From an uncultured Pseudomonadales bacterium (GTDB taxonomy: Bacteria > Pseudomonadota > Gammaproteobacteria > Pseudomonadales > Azotimanducaceae): a stretch of 64,000 nt of DNA. The notes under the pieces are model-generated. The model saw only the letters and a program-made list of their open reading frames with translations. It had not been told where the DNA came from and did not search any database. Made by a program: the position numbers and the translations under genes. Every line of letters begins with the position of its first letter. Positions within the stretch are counted from its first letter, which is position 1. Positions 37,412-45,613 of the stretch are shown here, piece by piece. The DNA lies in assembly GCA_958296165.1 (NCBI GenBank), contig OY282447.1, positions 930,001-994,000 on the forward strand, read 5' to 3'.

Positions 37412-38094
37412 GCCACGCGATACCGGTCAAAGCCATCTTCCCAGCGACCGACGCCGGTCCTGTCGTACGGCATGATCTTTAAGAGATGATTTTTGTCCAG
37501 CGTGTTGAGGTCATCCAATGTTGCGCTCTCTTCCGCTGGTGGTCTACCGCTCGCCGGCAGGTAGATGAGTAAGGATTTCTTGTATTTCCTGAGCTCATCA
37601 AGGTAGTCCTTGACCTGATATGGCTGATCGGGTGCGTAAGGCTTGTTTTCAATGGCTATGCAGTGGTCTCTGTCTATATGGACGAATACGTCCAGTCGTC
37701 GGTCGTCGTCGATTTTCCTCTCGACCTCTGTCCAGGCACCTCGAAGCGAAATCTCCGAAGCCCAATCCATGCACAGGCCACGAAGCAGACACTCAAGAAA
37801 CAGCGTGCCTTGCCCGTGCGAGCCGCTTGGGTCCAGCAGGTCTGCGATGACGCGGGAGAGTGTCACCTCGTTGACTTGGTTCCCACTCTTGGACCTCAGA
37901 TAGTCGAAGACGTTGAAACGACGGGCCAGCTTCACATCTAGTTCGCGCTCCAGCACTCGTGCCGTTTCAAGCCGCGGCGTAAGACTGTCGAAGAACCACT
38001 GGTACTCGCGCAGCTCCGCATTGCGAGTGGCGTCGAGACGTTCGTTGAGAGCGCTGAAGAAGCGTGCTAGTTCTACGACCTGCTGGATAACCAC
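37093..38094 (-). CDS. PD-(D/E)XK nuclease-superfamily protein (PDDEXK_4-like)
   Basis: This 333-residue protein has the PDDEXK_4 pattern: FNVFDYLR, VTLSRVIADLLDPSGSHGQG, then RRLDVFVHI with Asp about 135 and CIAIENKPYAPDQPYQVKDYL with Glu 149-Asn-Lys 151. These are the metal-binding residues of restriction-like nucleases. Family members are common in defence islands and mobile elements, but activity is unproven. It is less GC-rich than neighbours, abuts a truncated gene on one side and an integrase stump on the other, and so was probably brought in by a mobile element. Confidence 0.75.
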   Translation of the reverse strand: MVIQQVVELARFFSALNERLDATRNAELREYQWFFDSLTPRLETARVLERELDVKLARRFNVFDYLRSKSGNQVNEVTLSRVIADLLDPSGSHGQGTLFLECLLRGLCMDWASEISLRGAWTEVERKIDDDRRLDVFVHIDRDHCIAIENKPYAPDQPYQVKDYLDELRKYKKSLLIYLPASGRPPAEESATLDDLNTLDKNHLLKIMPYDRTGVGRWEDGFDRYRVAYSLAHWLADCRKSCDVDRLRWFLREAETFCERQFGGNNVTDTETSTIKEFVLSDERSWKTALVLAKSLREIMKDVRKKVCRDALDLIWCGEWGDLANDEEWDWDR

Positions 38095-38148
38095 ATGGAT
38101 GCCAAGATGATGCGCTGTGGTGCGCGACGTTGACGTACGCCGCTTACA

Positions 38149-38313
38149 CTAAGCCGTCATGTTGCACACGTCAACGAGATCCCATGCCTCGTCCTTCAGC
38201 GCCCGGCGCCGCTCGAAGTGGTCGGTGCGGGCGTAGGCCGCCTCGACCGCGTTAGGCATCTTGTGCGCCAGCGCCGCCTCCACCACCTTCCGCGGCACTT
38301 CGGCACCGTCAGC
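38149..38313 (-). pseudogene. C-terminal stump of a tyrosine integrase
   Basis: The minus strand from 38313 to a TAG at 38149 encodes 54 residues with the C-terminal end of a P4-type tyrosine recombinase: VPRKVVEAALAHKM, NAVEAAYARTDHFERRRAL and DEAWDLV. The tyrosine in AAYART is the expected nucleophile position. The rest of the integrase is missing, and upstream codons in this frame do not continue the family, so this is a remnant. It marks the edge of a decayed mobile element between the PD-(D/E)XK gene and murJ. Confidence 0.75.
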
Positions 38314-38428
38314 GAGCCGTCTTCGTTTTCCTCGCGAGCGAGTAGTTGGTCATGGCGCCATCGTCGCACCGTTTGGCCCGAAAAACAGTCAAGTTGCGCC
38401 AACCGCATCAGGGCCGCCACCAAGGCAC

Positions 38429-40015
38429 CTACAAGCGATGCAACAAATCGTGCGGGCGAATGCCGGCAATCGCGACCGTTACCGCGTAAACCACGCCGCC
38501 GCCCACTACCGTTAACGCCAAAGCGCCAATCCGATGCCAGAGATCGGCATCGAGCCACCACGCGTCGTCCGGTACGGCGAACCAGAGGACGGCGGACATC
38601 ACCGCCGTACCGAGCAAGGTCGTCGCTGTGGCGCGGGCCAAGCGGCGCGTCGGGCGGTAGTGGCCAGCCTTCACCAGGCCGCCGATCAAGAGGCTGGCAT
38701 GCACTACCGCCGCCACGCTGGTGGCCAGCGCCAAGCCGATGTGGCCGAGCCAGCGGAATGTCGCCAAGCCGAAGGCGATGTTCACGGCCACGTTGACGAG
38801 GGCGAACTTGAACGGCGTCGCCGTGTCCTGACGCGCGAAATAGCCGGGCTGGGCGATCTTCACCAGCACTAGCGGAACCAGGCCGACGACGAAGGCGCAC
38901 AGGGCGGCCGAGATCATCTTGGCATCGAACGCATCGGTAGCGCCGCGCAGGAACAGCGTGGTCACCAGCGGATACGCCAACAAGGCCAGTGCGGCCGTCG
39001 CCGGCACCGAGAGCAGCAAGCCGGTGCGCATGCCCCAATCAAGCGTCGCGTTGAACTTCGCCGGCTCGCCGGCGCTGTACAAGCGCGAGAGGTTCGGCAG
39101 CAGCACCGTGCCCAGGGCAATGGCGACGATGCCAATGGGTAGTTCCATCAGCCTGTCCGCGTAATACAGCCACGAAGGCCCGCCGGGGCCTACGTGCGAT
39201 GCCAGCACGGCGCCAACCAAGGCGTTGATCTGTCCCGCAGAGGCGGCGAACACTGCCGGCGCCAAGAGACGCCCGACTTGCCGCGCCCCAGCGTGCCGCC
39301 AGTTCGGCCTTGGCATGGTCAACAGGCCGATGCGCGCCACGGCCGGCAGTTGGAACAGCAGTTGCGCGGCGCCAGCGGCCAACACTCCCCACGCCAGGGC
39401 ATAGCCAGCTGCAAACGGGGCCCCGGGCGCGACGCCGGCGGCCCACAGCGCGGCGGCGATCAACGCGATGTTCAGCAACACGGGCGTAAAGGCCGGCACG
39501 GCGTAGCGATTGGCCGCGTTGAGAACCGCGCCAGCAAACGCGGCCAGCGAAATGAACGCTGCGTAGGGGAAGACGATGCGCGTCAGCTCCACGCCCAGCT
39601 CGAATCGTTCGGGATCGTCCAGCAAGCCGTGCATGAACACCGCCGCCAAGCCCCAAGCGCCGGCAACGCCCAACACGGTGAGGGCCAGCAACGCCAGTCC
39701 GAGGTTGCCGGCCATTGCCGCCACGAACGCACGCAGCGCCGCGTGGTTGCCACGTTGTCGGTATTCGCCCAGCACCGGCACGAATGCCTGCGCGAATGCG
39801 CCCTCGGCGAATAGGCGGCGGAAGAAGTTGGGAATGCGGAAGGCGAGGAAGAATGTATCTGCAACGCCGCCGGCGCCGAGCACATGGGCCAGCACTACGT
39901 CGCGCACCAGGCCGGATATCCGCGACAGCACCGTCATGCCGGCAACGGTTACGCCTTGCGCGGATACGTCTCGGCCTTCGTCACCGGTCGCACGGGTATT
40001 GGTCATCGCCGACAT
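38429..40015 (-). CDS. murJ: lipid II flippase MurJ
   Basis: This protein of about 528 residues has the MVF/MATE fold. It begins TVLSRISGLVRDVVLAHVLG and continues ADTFFLAFRIPNFFRRLFAEGAFAQAFVPVLGEY, the family signature, followed by about fourteen membrane helices. It flips lipid II to the periplasm for peptidoglycan synthesis. ATG 40015 and ATG 40006 are both plausible starts; the longer frame to 40093 reads into the rpsT promoter region and is unlikely. It is divergent from rpsT, a common gammaproteobacterial arrangement. The usual downstream ribF-ileS is absent because a mobile remnant lies there. Confidence 0.95.
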   Translation of the reverse strand: MSAMTNTRATGDEGRDVSAQGVTVAGMTVLSRISGLVRDVVLAHVLGAGGVADTFFLAFRIPNFFRRLFAEGAFAQAFVPVLGEYRQRGNHAALRAFVAAMAGNLGLALLALTVLGVAGAWGLAAVFMHGLLDDPERFELGVELTRIVFPYAAFISLAAFAGAVLNAANRYAVPAFTPVLLNIALIAAALWAAGVAPGAPFAAGYALAWGVLAAGAAQLLFQLPAVARIGLLTMPRPNWRHAGARQVGRLLAPAVFAASAGQINALVGAVLASHVGPGGPSWLYYADRLMELPIGIVAIALGTVLLPNLSRLYSAGEPAKFNATLDWGMRTGLLLSVPATAALALLAYPLVTTLFLRGATDAFDAKMISAALCAFVVGLVPLVLVKIAQPGYFARQDTATPFKFALVNVAVNIAFGLATFRWLGHIGLALATSVAAVVHASLLIGGLVKAGHYRPTRRLARATATTLLGTAVMSAVLWFAVPDDAWWLDADLWHRIGALALTVVGGGVVYAVTVAIAGIRPHDLLHRL

Positions 40016-40094
40016 TGACAGATAGGGCGCATCGCCGCAGCTTAAGATGCCTTGCCGGATCGGGAGTGCGATGGCGGCGCAATTGCGGCGCAAT

Positions 40095-40124
40095 TTGACA
40101 GGTTAGGCTCGGCTAAGGCATATT
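40095..40124 (+). promoter_or_regulatory. sigma-70-type promoter for rpsT
   Basis: A consensus TTGACA (40095-40100) is followed after 18 bases by CATATT (40119-40124), placing transcription about 30 bases upstream of the rpsT start. It overlaps the divergent murJ upstream region. Confidence 0.55.
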
Positions 40125-40161
40125 GCGCGGCCTTCAACGCCCTATGCTTTAAGGAATCTCT

Positions 40162-40440
40162 TTGGCAAACAGCCCTCAAGCTCTTAAACGTGCTCGTCAG
40201 GCAGAGCAGCATCGCATGCGCAATGCGAGCCATCGTTCCACGGTGCGCACCTACATCAAGAAAGTCGTCTCCGCCATTGAAGCGCACGACCGCGAAGCGG
40301 CGCTGGCGGCGTTCCGCGACGCCGAGCCGGTCATCGACAGAATGGTCGGCAAGGGCATCCTGCACAGGAACAAGGCCGCTCGGCACAAGAGCCGGCTGGC
40401 GGCGAGAATCGGCGCCATGGCACCCAAAGGCACCGCTTAA
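40162..40440 (+). CDS. rpsT: 30S ribosomal protein S20, UUG start
   Basis: This 92-residue protein (MANSPQALKRARQAEQHRMR, then RTYIKKV and a C-terminal RNKAARHKSRLAARI) is S20, a basic helical protein that binds 16S rRNA. The start is TTG 40162 with AAGGA seven bases upstream. A UUG start is also found in E. coli rpsT, where it takes part in autogenous control. It ends five bases before the convergent proB stop. Confidence 0.97.
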   Translation: MANSPQALKRARQAEQHRMRNASHRSTVRTYIKKVVSAIEAHDREAALAAFRDAEPVIDRMVGKGILHRNKAARHKSRLAARIGAMAPKGTA

Positions 40441-40445
40441 GCGGA

Positions 40446-41582
40446 TCAAAGCAACACTAGGTTGTCTCGGTGGATCAGCTCCGGCCCGTCCACGTAGCCC
40501 AGGATGTTTTCAATCTCGCTGGATTTGCGGCCAAGTAGGCGGCGCGTTTCGCTCACATCGTAGTTGGCCAGCCCCTTGGCTATCTCGCTGCCGCCTACGT
40601 CCAACACACGCACCATGTCGCCGCGCCGGAACGTGCCATTCGCGGCAGTAACGCCAGCTGGCAAGATGCTCATGCCGCGATGCACGATGGCAGCGGCGGC
40701 GCCGGTGTCGACGTGCATTTCTCCCTTGCCGCGCAGATGACCGGCCAGCCAGCGCTTGCGCGCGTCGAGCGGCGCAAGATCGGCCCACAGCAGCGTGCCG
40801 ACCTGGCCGCCGGCGGCCAAGCGCCGTAGCACCGCTTCAGTGGTTCCATTGGCGATTACGGTGTGGGTGCCGGAGAGCGCCGCGAGGCGCGCCGCCGCCA
40901 GCTTGGTCACCATCCCGCCCCGGCCTAGATGGCCTACGCTCTTGCCCGCCATCGCATCGAGCCGGGCATCGGCAGCGGCAGCTTCCTGCACCAGCGGCGC
41001 TTCGGGATGTTGGCGCGGATCGGCTTCGTGCAGGCCGTCTTGATCCGTCAGCAGCACCAGCAAGTCGGCGGACAGCAAGCTGGCCACCATTCCCGCCAAC
41101 GTGTCGTTGTCGCCAAGTTTGATCTCCTCGGTGGCCACCGAGTCGTTCTCGTTGATGATCGGCACTACGCCGAGATCGAGCAAGGTCGTGAGCGTGGCGC
41201 GGGCGTTCAAATAGCGCTCTCGGTTGGCTAAATCGTCGTGGGTGAGCAACACCGAGGCGATGCGCCGGCCGCTGTCCTTGAAGGCGCGTTCGTATGCCTC
41301 GATTAGCCGCGACTGGCCCACTGCGGCAGCGGCTTGCAGCGCATGGATCGCGGCAGGACGCCGCACGAAGCCCAGTTGACGGCAACCTTCTGCCACGGCG
41401 CCGCTAGACACCAGCACCACGCGCCGGCCACTCACGGCGAGGGCGACGATCTGCCTACACCAATCGGCCATGCGCGAGGTATCCAAGCCTTCGCCGTCGC
41501 TGGCCAACAGGGCGCTGCCGATTTTCACGACCCAGAGGTGCGCGCCAACCAGCGCCGAGTGGCAAGGTCGCGCATCAGTCAC
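40446..41582 (-). CDS. proB: glutamate 5-kinase
   Basis: This 378-residue protein phosphorylates glutamate in the first step of proline synthesis. It shows the amino-acid-kinase fold: VVKIGSALLASDGEGLD, VLVSSGAVAEGCRQLG, VVPIINENDSVATEEIKLGDNDTLAGMVA and LTDQDGLHEADPR. The C-terminal PUA domain ends GEMHVDTGAAAAIVHRGMSILPAGV and FRRGDMVRVLD. The start is GTG 41582, eight bases inside the end of obgE, so translation is coupled. Feedback inhibition by proline is known for the family. Confidence 0.95.
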   Translation of the reverse strand: MTDARPCHSALVGAHLWVVKIGSALLASDGEGLDTSRMADWCRQIVALAVSGRRVVLVSSGAVAEGCRQLGFVRRPAAIHALQAAAAVGQSRLIEAYERAFKDSGRRIASVLLTHDDLANRERYLNARATLTTLLDLGVVPIINENDSVATEEIKLGDNDTLAGMVASLLSADLLVLLTDQDGLHEADPRQHPEAPLVQEAAAADARLDAMAGKSVGHLGRGGMVTKLAAARLAALSGTHTVIANGTTEAVLRRLAAGGQVGTLLWADLAPLDARKRWLAGHLRGKGEMHVDTGAAAAIVHRGMSILPAGVTAANGTFRRGDMVRVLDVGGSEIAKGLANYDVSETRRLLGRKSSEIENILGYVDGPELIHRDNLVLL

Positions 41583-42747
41583 GGCGATACACCACTTCAA
41601 CCCCTGCCGCGCCGCGGTCTGGCGGTTCCGGTCGACGACGGCGAGTTCCTGTTTGATTTGGTCGATAGGTGTGTTCGAGTACGTCGGCGCCCATGCGACG
41701 AGCGCTTTCCGCTTCGCGGGCGGCGAACTTGGCATCCGCGGCCAGTCTTTCTCGATGCCTGGAAACGTGCGCCATGGCTGCACCGAGCAGAGCATCCACG
41801 CCTTGCCCGGTAGCGGCCGAGATCGCATGCCAAGGCCGATCGGCAAACGCTGCCCGCAAGCGCTCGGCGACGGAATCGGCGCCGGTCACGTCCATCTTGG
41901 TGGCTACCATCCAAATCGGGCGGTCGCGAAACGCCGCGCTGTAGGCGAATAGTTCTTCTTCGATGCCCTTGGCTTCTGCCACGGGATCGCGGCCGTCGAT
42001 GGGCGAAGCATCCACCAAGTGCAGCAGCAGTCGGGTGCGCGAAAGATGCTTGAGGAATCGGAAGCCGAGGCCGGCGCCGGCCGCCGCGCCGGGGATCAAG
42101 CCCGGCACGTCGGCCATCACGAAGCTGGCGTCCTGGCCCACTCGCACAACGCCCAAGTTCGGAATCAAGGTTGTGAACGGATAGTCGGCGATCTTCGGCC
42201 GGGAAGCGCTTGCGCGGCTGATGAGCGTCGATTTGCCCGCGTTCGGCATCCCCAACAGCCCCACGTCCGCAATCACTTGCAGGGCGAGCCGCAAACGGCG
42301 ACGCTCGCCGGGCCTGCCCGGAGTCGTGCGGCGCGGCGCGCGGTTGGTGCTGGACTTGAAGTGCGCGTTGCCGAAGCCGCGCTGGCCGCCTCGGGCAACC
42401 AAACATGTCTCGCCGCTCTGCCGCACTTCGCCGATGGTCGTGCGCGTTTCCTCATCGACGATGGAAGTGCCCACCGGCACCGGCACTAGCAGTGCTTCGC
42501 CGTTGGCGCCGGTTCGTTCGCGACTGCCGCCGGGCCGGCCGTTGGCCGCTCGGCAGCGGCGTTGAAAGCGGAAGTCCACCAGCGTGTTCAGGGCAGCGTC
42601 GCCAATCAAGCGCACATCGCCGCCATTGCCGCCGTTGCCGCCATCCGGCCCGCCTTTGGGCAGGTTGCGGGCGCGGTGAAAGCTCAAACAGCCGTCGCCG
42701 CCGTTGCCGGCCTCGGCATCTATAACGGCTTCGTCGACGAATTGCAT
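41575..42747 (-). CDS. obgE: GTPase Obg/CgtA
   Basis: This 390-residue protein has the glycine-rich Obg fold (AEAGNGGDGCLSFHRARNLPKGGPDGGNGGNGG) and then a GTPase domain with GMPNAGKSTLI, DVPGL and TKMD motifs. It assists 50S ribosome assembly and stress signalling. The arrangement rplU-rpmA-obgE-proB on one strand is typical; the gap to rpmA is 39 bases. The C-terminal tail (about 350-390) is divergent and basic. Confidence 0.96.
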   Translation of the reverse strand: MQFVDEAVIDAEAGNGGDGCLSFHRARNLPKGGPDGGNGGNGGDVRLIGDAALNTLVDFRFQRRCRAANGRPGGSRERTGANGEALLVPVPVGTSIVDEETRTTIGEVRQSGETCLVARGGQRGFGNAHFKSSTNRAPRRTTPGRPGERRRLRLALQVIADVGLLGMPNAGKSTLISRASASRPKIADYPFTTLIPNLGVVRVGQDASFVMADVPGLIPGAAAGAGLGFRFLKHLSRTRLLLHLVDASPIDGRDPVAEAKGIEEELFAYSAAFRDRPIWMVATKMDVTGADSVAERLRAAFADRPWHAISAATGQGVDALLGAAMAHVSRHRERLAADAKFAAREAESARRMGADVLEHTYRPNQTGTRRRRPEPPDRGAAGVEVVYRRD

Positions 42748-42786
42748 AACCGTGGCCTACAGCACGGCGAGTGCAAGCGGTATGGA

Positions 42787-43065
42787 CTAAGGGGAGGTGG
42801 CCCCCTGCTGCGCCGCAACAACGCTGACCGTCTTGCGCTGCGCCGCGCCGCGCACATCGAACTGCACGACGCCGTCGGCAGTGGCGAACAGCGTGTGGTC
42901 TCGCCCGCAGCCGACGTTCGCACCGGGATGGAACTTGGTGCCGCGCTGACGAACAAGAATGTTGCCGGCGATCACGCGCTCGCCGCCGAACTTCTTGATG
43001 CCTAGGCGTTTGGAGTGGGAGTCGCGGCCGTTGCGCGTGCTGCCGCCAGCTTTCTTGTGCGCCAT
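42787..43065 (-). CDS. rpmA: 50S ribosomal protein L27
   Basis: This 92-residue protein ([43 protein letters not shown]) is L27, located near the peptidyl-transferase centre. The N-terminus has no Firmicute-type leader. It begins behind a strong AGGAGG site that overlaps the rplU stop codon region, 12 bases downstream of rplU. Confidence 0.97.
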   Translation of the reverse strand: MAHKKAGGSTRNGRDSHSKRLGIKKFGGERVIAGNILVRQRGTKFHPGANVGCGRDHTLFATADGVVQFDVRGAAQRKTVSVVAAQQGATSP

Positions 43066-43077
43066 GGGGGTGTCCTC

Positions 43078-43389
43078 CTACCGGGAGATGGCGGTGATTC
43101 GCACATCGGTGTAGAGCTGGCGATGGCCCTTCTTGCGCATGTAGTTCTTGCGGCGCTTGAACTTGATGACGGTGATCTTGCGGCCCTTGCCTTGCTCGAC
43201 TACTTCGCCAGCCACCTGACCGCCCTCGACAAGGGGCGTGCCGACGGCGACGTCGTTCCCTTCGGCAATCATCAACACGCGGTCGAACACTACCTGCTCG
43301 CCGGGCTTGCCCTGCAAACGCTCCAAGCGCACAACCTCGCCTTCAGTCACCCGATGCTGCTTGCCGCCGCTCTCGAATACCGCGAACAT
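43078..43389 (-). CDS. rplU: 50S ribosomal protein L21
   Basis: This 103-residue protein (MFAVFESGGKQHRVTEGE, KRRKNYMRKKGHRQ) is L21. The ATG at 43389 matches the family start; a longer frame to 43479 covers the promoter. It is the first gene of the rplU-rpmA-obgE-proB operon and is divergent from the polyprenyl synthase. Confidence 0.97.
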   Translation of the reverse strand: MFAVFESGGKQHRVTEGEVVRLERLQGKPGEQVVFDRVLMIAEGNDVAVGTPLVEGGQVAGEVVEQGKGRKITVIKFKRRKNYMRKKGHRQLYTDVRITAISR

Positions 43390-43586
43390 CGATCCGTCCT
43401 GTGCCGTTGAGTAAGTTGCCTGCTCAGCCGGGTATTGCCGTGTATTACAATGCCGCCGACCGAGTACGCGGGTCGCCAAGGGCGCGGCATTCTAAGGATT
43501 GGATAGCGCGATTGCAACGCCATGCACGGCGCCGAGAGCAAGCCGCAACGCAAGCAACCACATCAGGCCAACGCGCAAAAGCCAAC

Positions 43587-44597
43587 GTGCCAAGTTTCGC
43601 CGCCCAGACTGCACCCCGCCCCGCTACGCTGGGCCTGCCAGCCATCTTCGAACTCGTCCGCGAAGATTTCGACCGCGTCAACGATCTGATTCCCAAACAA
43701 CTTTCCTCCGGCATTGCCCTGGTGGAGGAGATCGGGCGCTACATCGTGGACGCCGGTGGCAAGCGGCTGCGGCCGCTGATCGTGCTGCTTACCGCCCGTG
43801 CCTGCGGCGTAACCGGCACCGACCACATCCGCTTGGCCACCATCATCGAGTTCCTGCACACCGCCACCTTGCTGCACGACGACGTAGTGGACAAGAGCGG
43901 GAGGCGGCGCGGTCGCGCCACCGCCAATGCCCGCTGGGGCAATGCGGCCAGTGTGCTGGTGGGCGATTTCCTGTACTCGCGCGGCTTCCAGCTGATGGTG
44001 GAGCTCGACAGCATGGACGTGATGGCCATCATCAGCGACGCCACCAACGTCATCGCCGAAGGCGAAGTGATGCAGCTCGCCAACATCGGCAAAGCAGACA
44101 TGACGGAAGCGGAGTATCTGGAAGTGGTGCGCCGCAAGACCGCGATGCTGTTCCAGGCATCTGCCCACACCGGCGCCGTGCTGTGCTCGGACGACGTCGA
44201 CGTGATCGACGCCTTGCGCCGCTATGGTCTGCGCATAGGCATGGCCTACCAGCTTGTCGACGATTGGCTGGACTACGCCGGCGACGGCGGCGTGATGGGC
44301 AAGAATCCCGGCGATGATTTGGCCGAGGGCAAGGTAACGCTGCCGCTCATCCACACTTTGGCGCACGGCTGCGCCGCTGATGTGCGGCTCGTAAGAGCCG
44401 CCATCGAAGCACGCTCGCACGATGACTTCCGAGACGTTTCGGAAGCCGTGCGGCGCAGCGACGGCCTGAACTACACGAAGCGGCGCGCGGAGGAGCAGGC
44501 CGACCTGGCGATGGAGGAAACGCTGGCGCTGCCGGCGGGGCCGTATCGCGACGCGCTGGAGGCGCTCACGACGTTTGCCGTGTCGCGGCTGCGATAG
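43587..44597 (+). CDS. ispB: all-trans polyprenyl (octaprenyl) diphosphate synthase
   Basis: This protein elongates farnesyl diphosphate for the ubiquinone side chain. It has the two aspartate-rich motifs, LLHDDVVDKSGRRRG (first) and LVDDWLDYAGD (second), plus GGKRLRPLIVLL and KVTLPLI. The best start is GTG 43587 (VPSFAAQTAPRP), giving 336 residues. The frame is open further upstream to 43401, but that part overlaps the promoter region and reads as low-complexity basic sequence. The ribosome site is weak, so the start is uncertain. Divergent placement next to rplU is the classic gammaproteobacterial ispB position. Confidence 0.92.
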   Translation: MPSFAAQTAPRPATLGLPAIFELVREDFDRVNDLIPKQLSSGIALVEEIGRYIVDAGGKRLRPLIVLLTARACGVTGTDHIRLATIIEFLHTATLLHDDVVDKSGRRRGRATANARWGNAASVLVGDFLYSRGFQLMVELDSMDVMAIISDATNVIAEGEVMQLANIGKADMTEAEYLEVVRRKTAMLFQASAHTGAVLCSDDVDVIDALRRYGLRIGMAYQLVDDWLDYAGDGGVMGKNPGDDLAEGKVTLPLIHTLAHGCAADVRLVRAAIEARSHDDFRDVSEAVRRSDGLNYTKRRAEEQADLAMEETLALPAGPYRDALEALTTFAVSRLR

Positions 44598-44615
44598 CAG
44601 CGCAATCCACGGCGC

Positions 44616-45590
44616 TCACCGCGCCAGCAGCCCACTGCGGGCGGCATGCCGCAACGCCGCATGAACGTCCACCACTCTCGGACCGTCGCGGCGAATGACG
44701 ACTTGCGCCGAGCGGCTGACGGTGAGCTTGTGGTCGCGGTCGCCATCGAGGGCAAGCACGCCTTCACCCCGAAACAGCACCGGCGTGTCGAACGGAACGC
44801 GCTCGGCACTGGCAACAGAGACCGGGCGGAACAGGCCTGGCGAAAGCGGCGGCACGATCTTCTGCCCTGGCGTGCCGATGCGCAGCAGCAGGCCGTGCTC
44901 GTCAGCCGCTTCAACGACATCGAGATAGCCGCCTACCGGCGACGTGCCGATGGCGTTCGGTTGCGCTCGCGTTAGCAGAATCTGGCGCATCTTGTCGGCA
45001 TCGAAGGGGCGCATGTTGCCGATGAAGTCGTCGGCCAGAAAGACGGCATCGATCACCGCGACGTCGCGCGCACCATCTGAGAAGGTTACGTGCAGCAGCT
45101 TGCAGCGCGGCATCAACTCGTCGCTCAGCGTGCCTTTGGCCGCGAGGCCGGCGGCCAAACCGGCCAGCGTGGGTTCGACCAGCGTCGGGAAGACGTTGTT
45201 GGTGCCTGTGGAGAGCGGCACCAGATCGATCTCGCCGGTGGCGCGGGCGATGGCGCGATTCGTGCCGTCGCCGCCAAGCGACACAATCGTGGTCGCGCCA
45301 TGTTCCACAAACGCCTGCACTGCCGCTTCCGTGTCCGCAGCGCCATGTTCCAGCGGCGTCTTGAGAACGCGAACGCGGGCGTTGAGCGGCATCCACTGCA
45401 AGGCCATCGACGCCACCCGGAACGGCTCCTCGACCACGAAGATGTCGGTGACGCCGGCCGCGTCCGCGCCGGCGGCGATGCGCGCCACCGCATCGCGCTT
45501 GGCCTCGAAGGTCATCGTGGAGGCACGTGCCGCCAAGCGCCGCACGTCGCGCCCCGCCATTGGGTTGACGCAGATCGCGATGGCGGCCAT
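44616..45590 (-). CDS. ATP-NAD kinase / AcoX-like protein
   Basis: This 324-residue protein starts at ATG 45590 (MAAIAICVNPMAGRD) and has the NAD-kinase-type motif VSLGGDGTNRAIAR and the TGTNNVFP motif. It matches the COG3199 group of predicted inorganic-polyphosphate/ATP-NAD kinases, which includes AcoX of acetoin catabolism. No acetoin genes are nearby, so the substrate is open. It follows the S9 peptidase gene after 23 bases. The long frame running upstream of 45590 is antisense to nothing useful and is a shadow. Confidence 0.8.
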   Translation of the reverse strand: MAAIAICVNPMAGRDVRRLAARASTMTFEAKRDAVARIAAGADAAGVTDIFVVEEPFRVASMALQWMPLNARVRVLKTPLEHGAADTEAAVQAFVEHGATTIVSLGGDGTNRAIARATGEIDLVPLSTGTNNVFPTLVEPTLAGLAAGLAAKGTLSDELMPRCKLLHVTFSDGARDVAVIDAVFLADDFIGNMRPFDADKMRQILLTRAQPNAIGTSPVGGYLDVVEAADEHGLLLRIGTPGQKIVPPLSPGLFRPVSVASAERVPFDTPVLFRGEGVLALDGDRDHKLTVSRSAQVVIRRDGPRVVDVHAALRHAARSGLLAR

Positions 45591-45613
45591 CGGCTGCGAT
45601 CGCGCCGCTTGGC

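Noticed and set aside
38314-39038. Minus-strand frame overlapping the murJ 3' end
   Set aside because: It is a shadow frame of murJ with Arg/Gly-rich translation; only the 38149-38313 piece, in yet another frame, shows integrase similarity.
43401-43586. Longer start for the polyprenyl synthase
   Set aside because: The extension overlaps the divergent rplU promoter region and is basic low-complexity sequence not found in the family.
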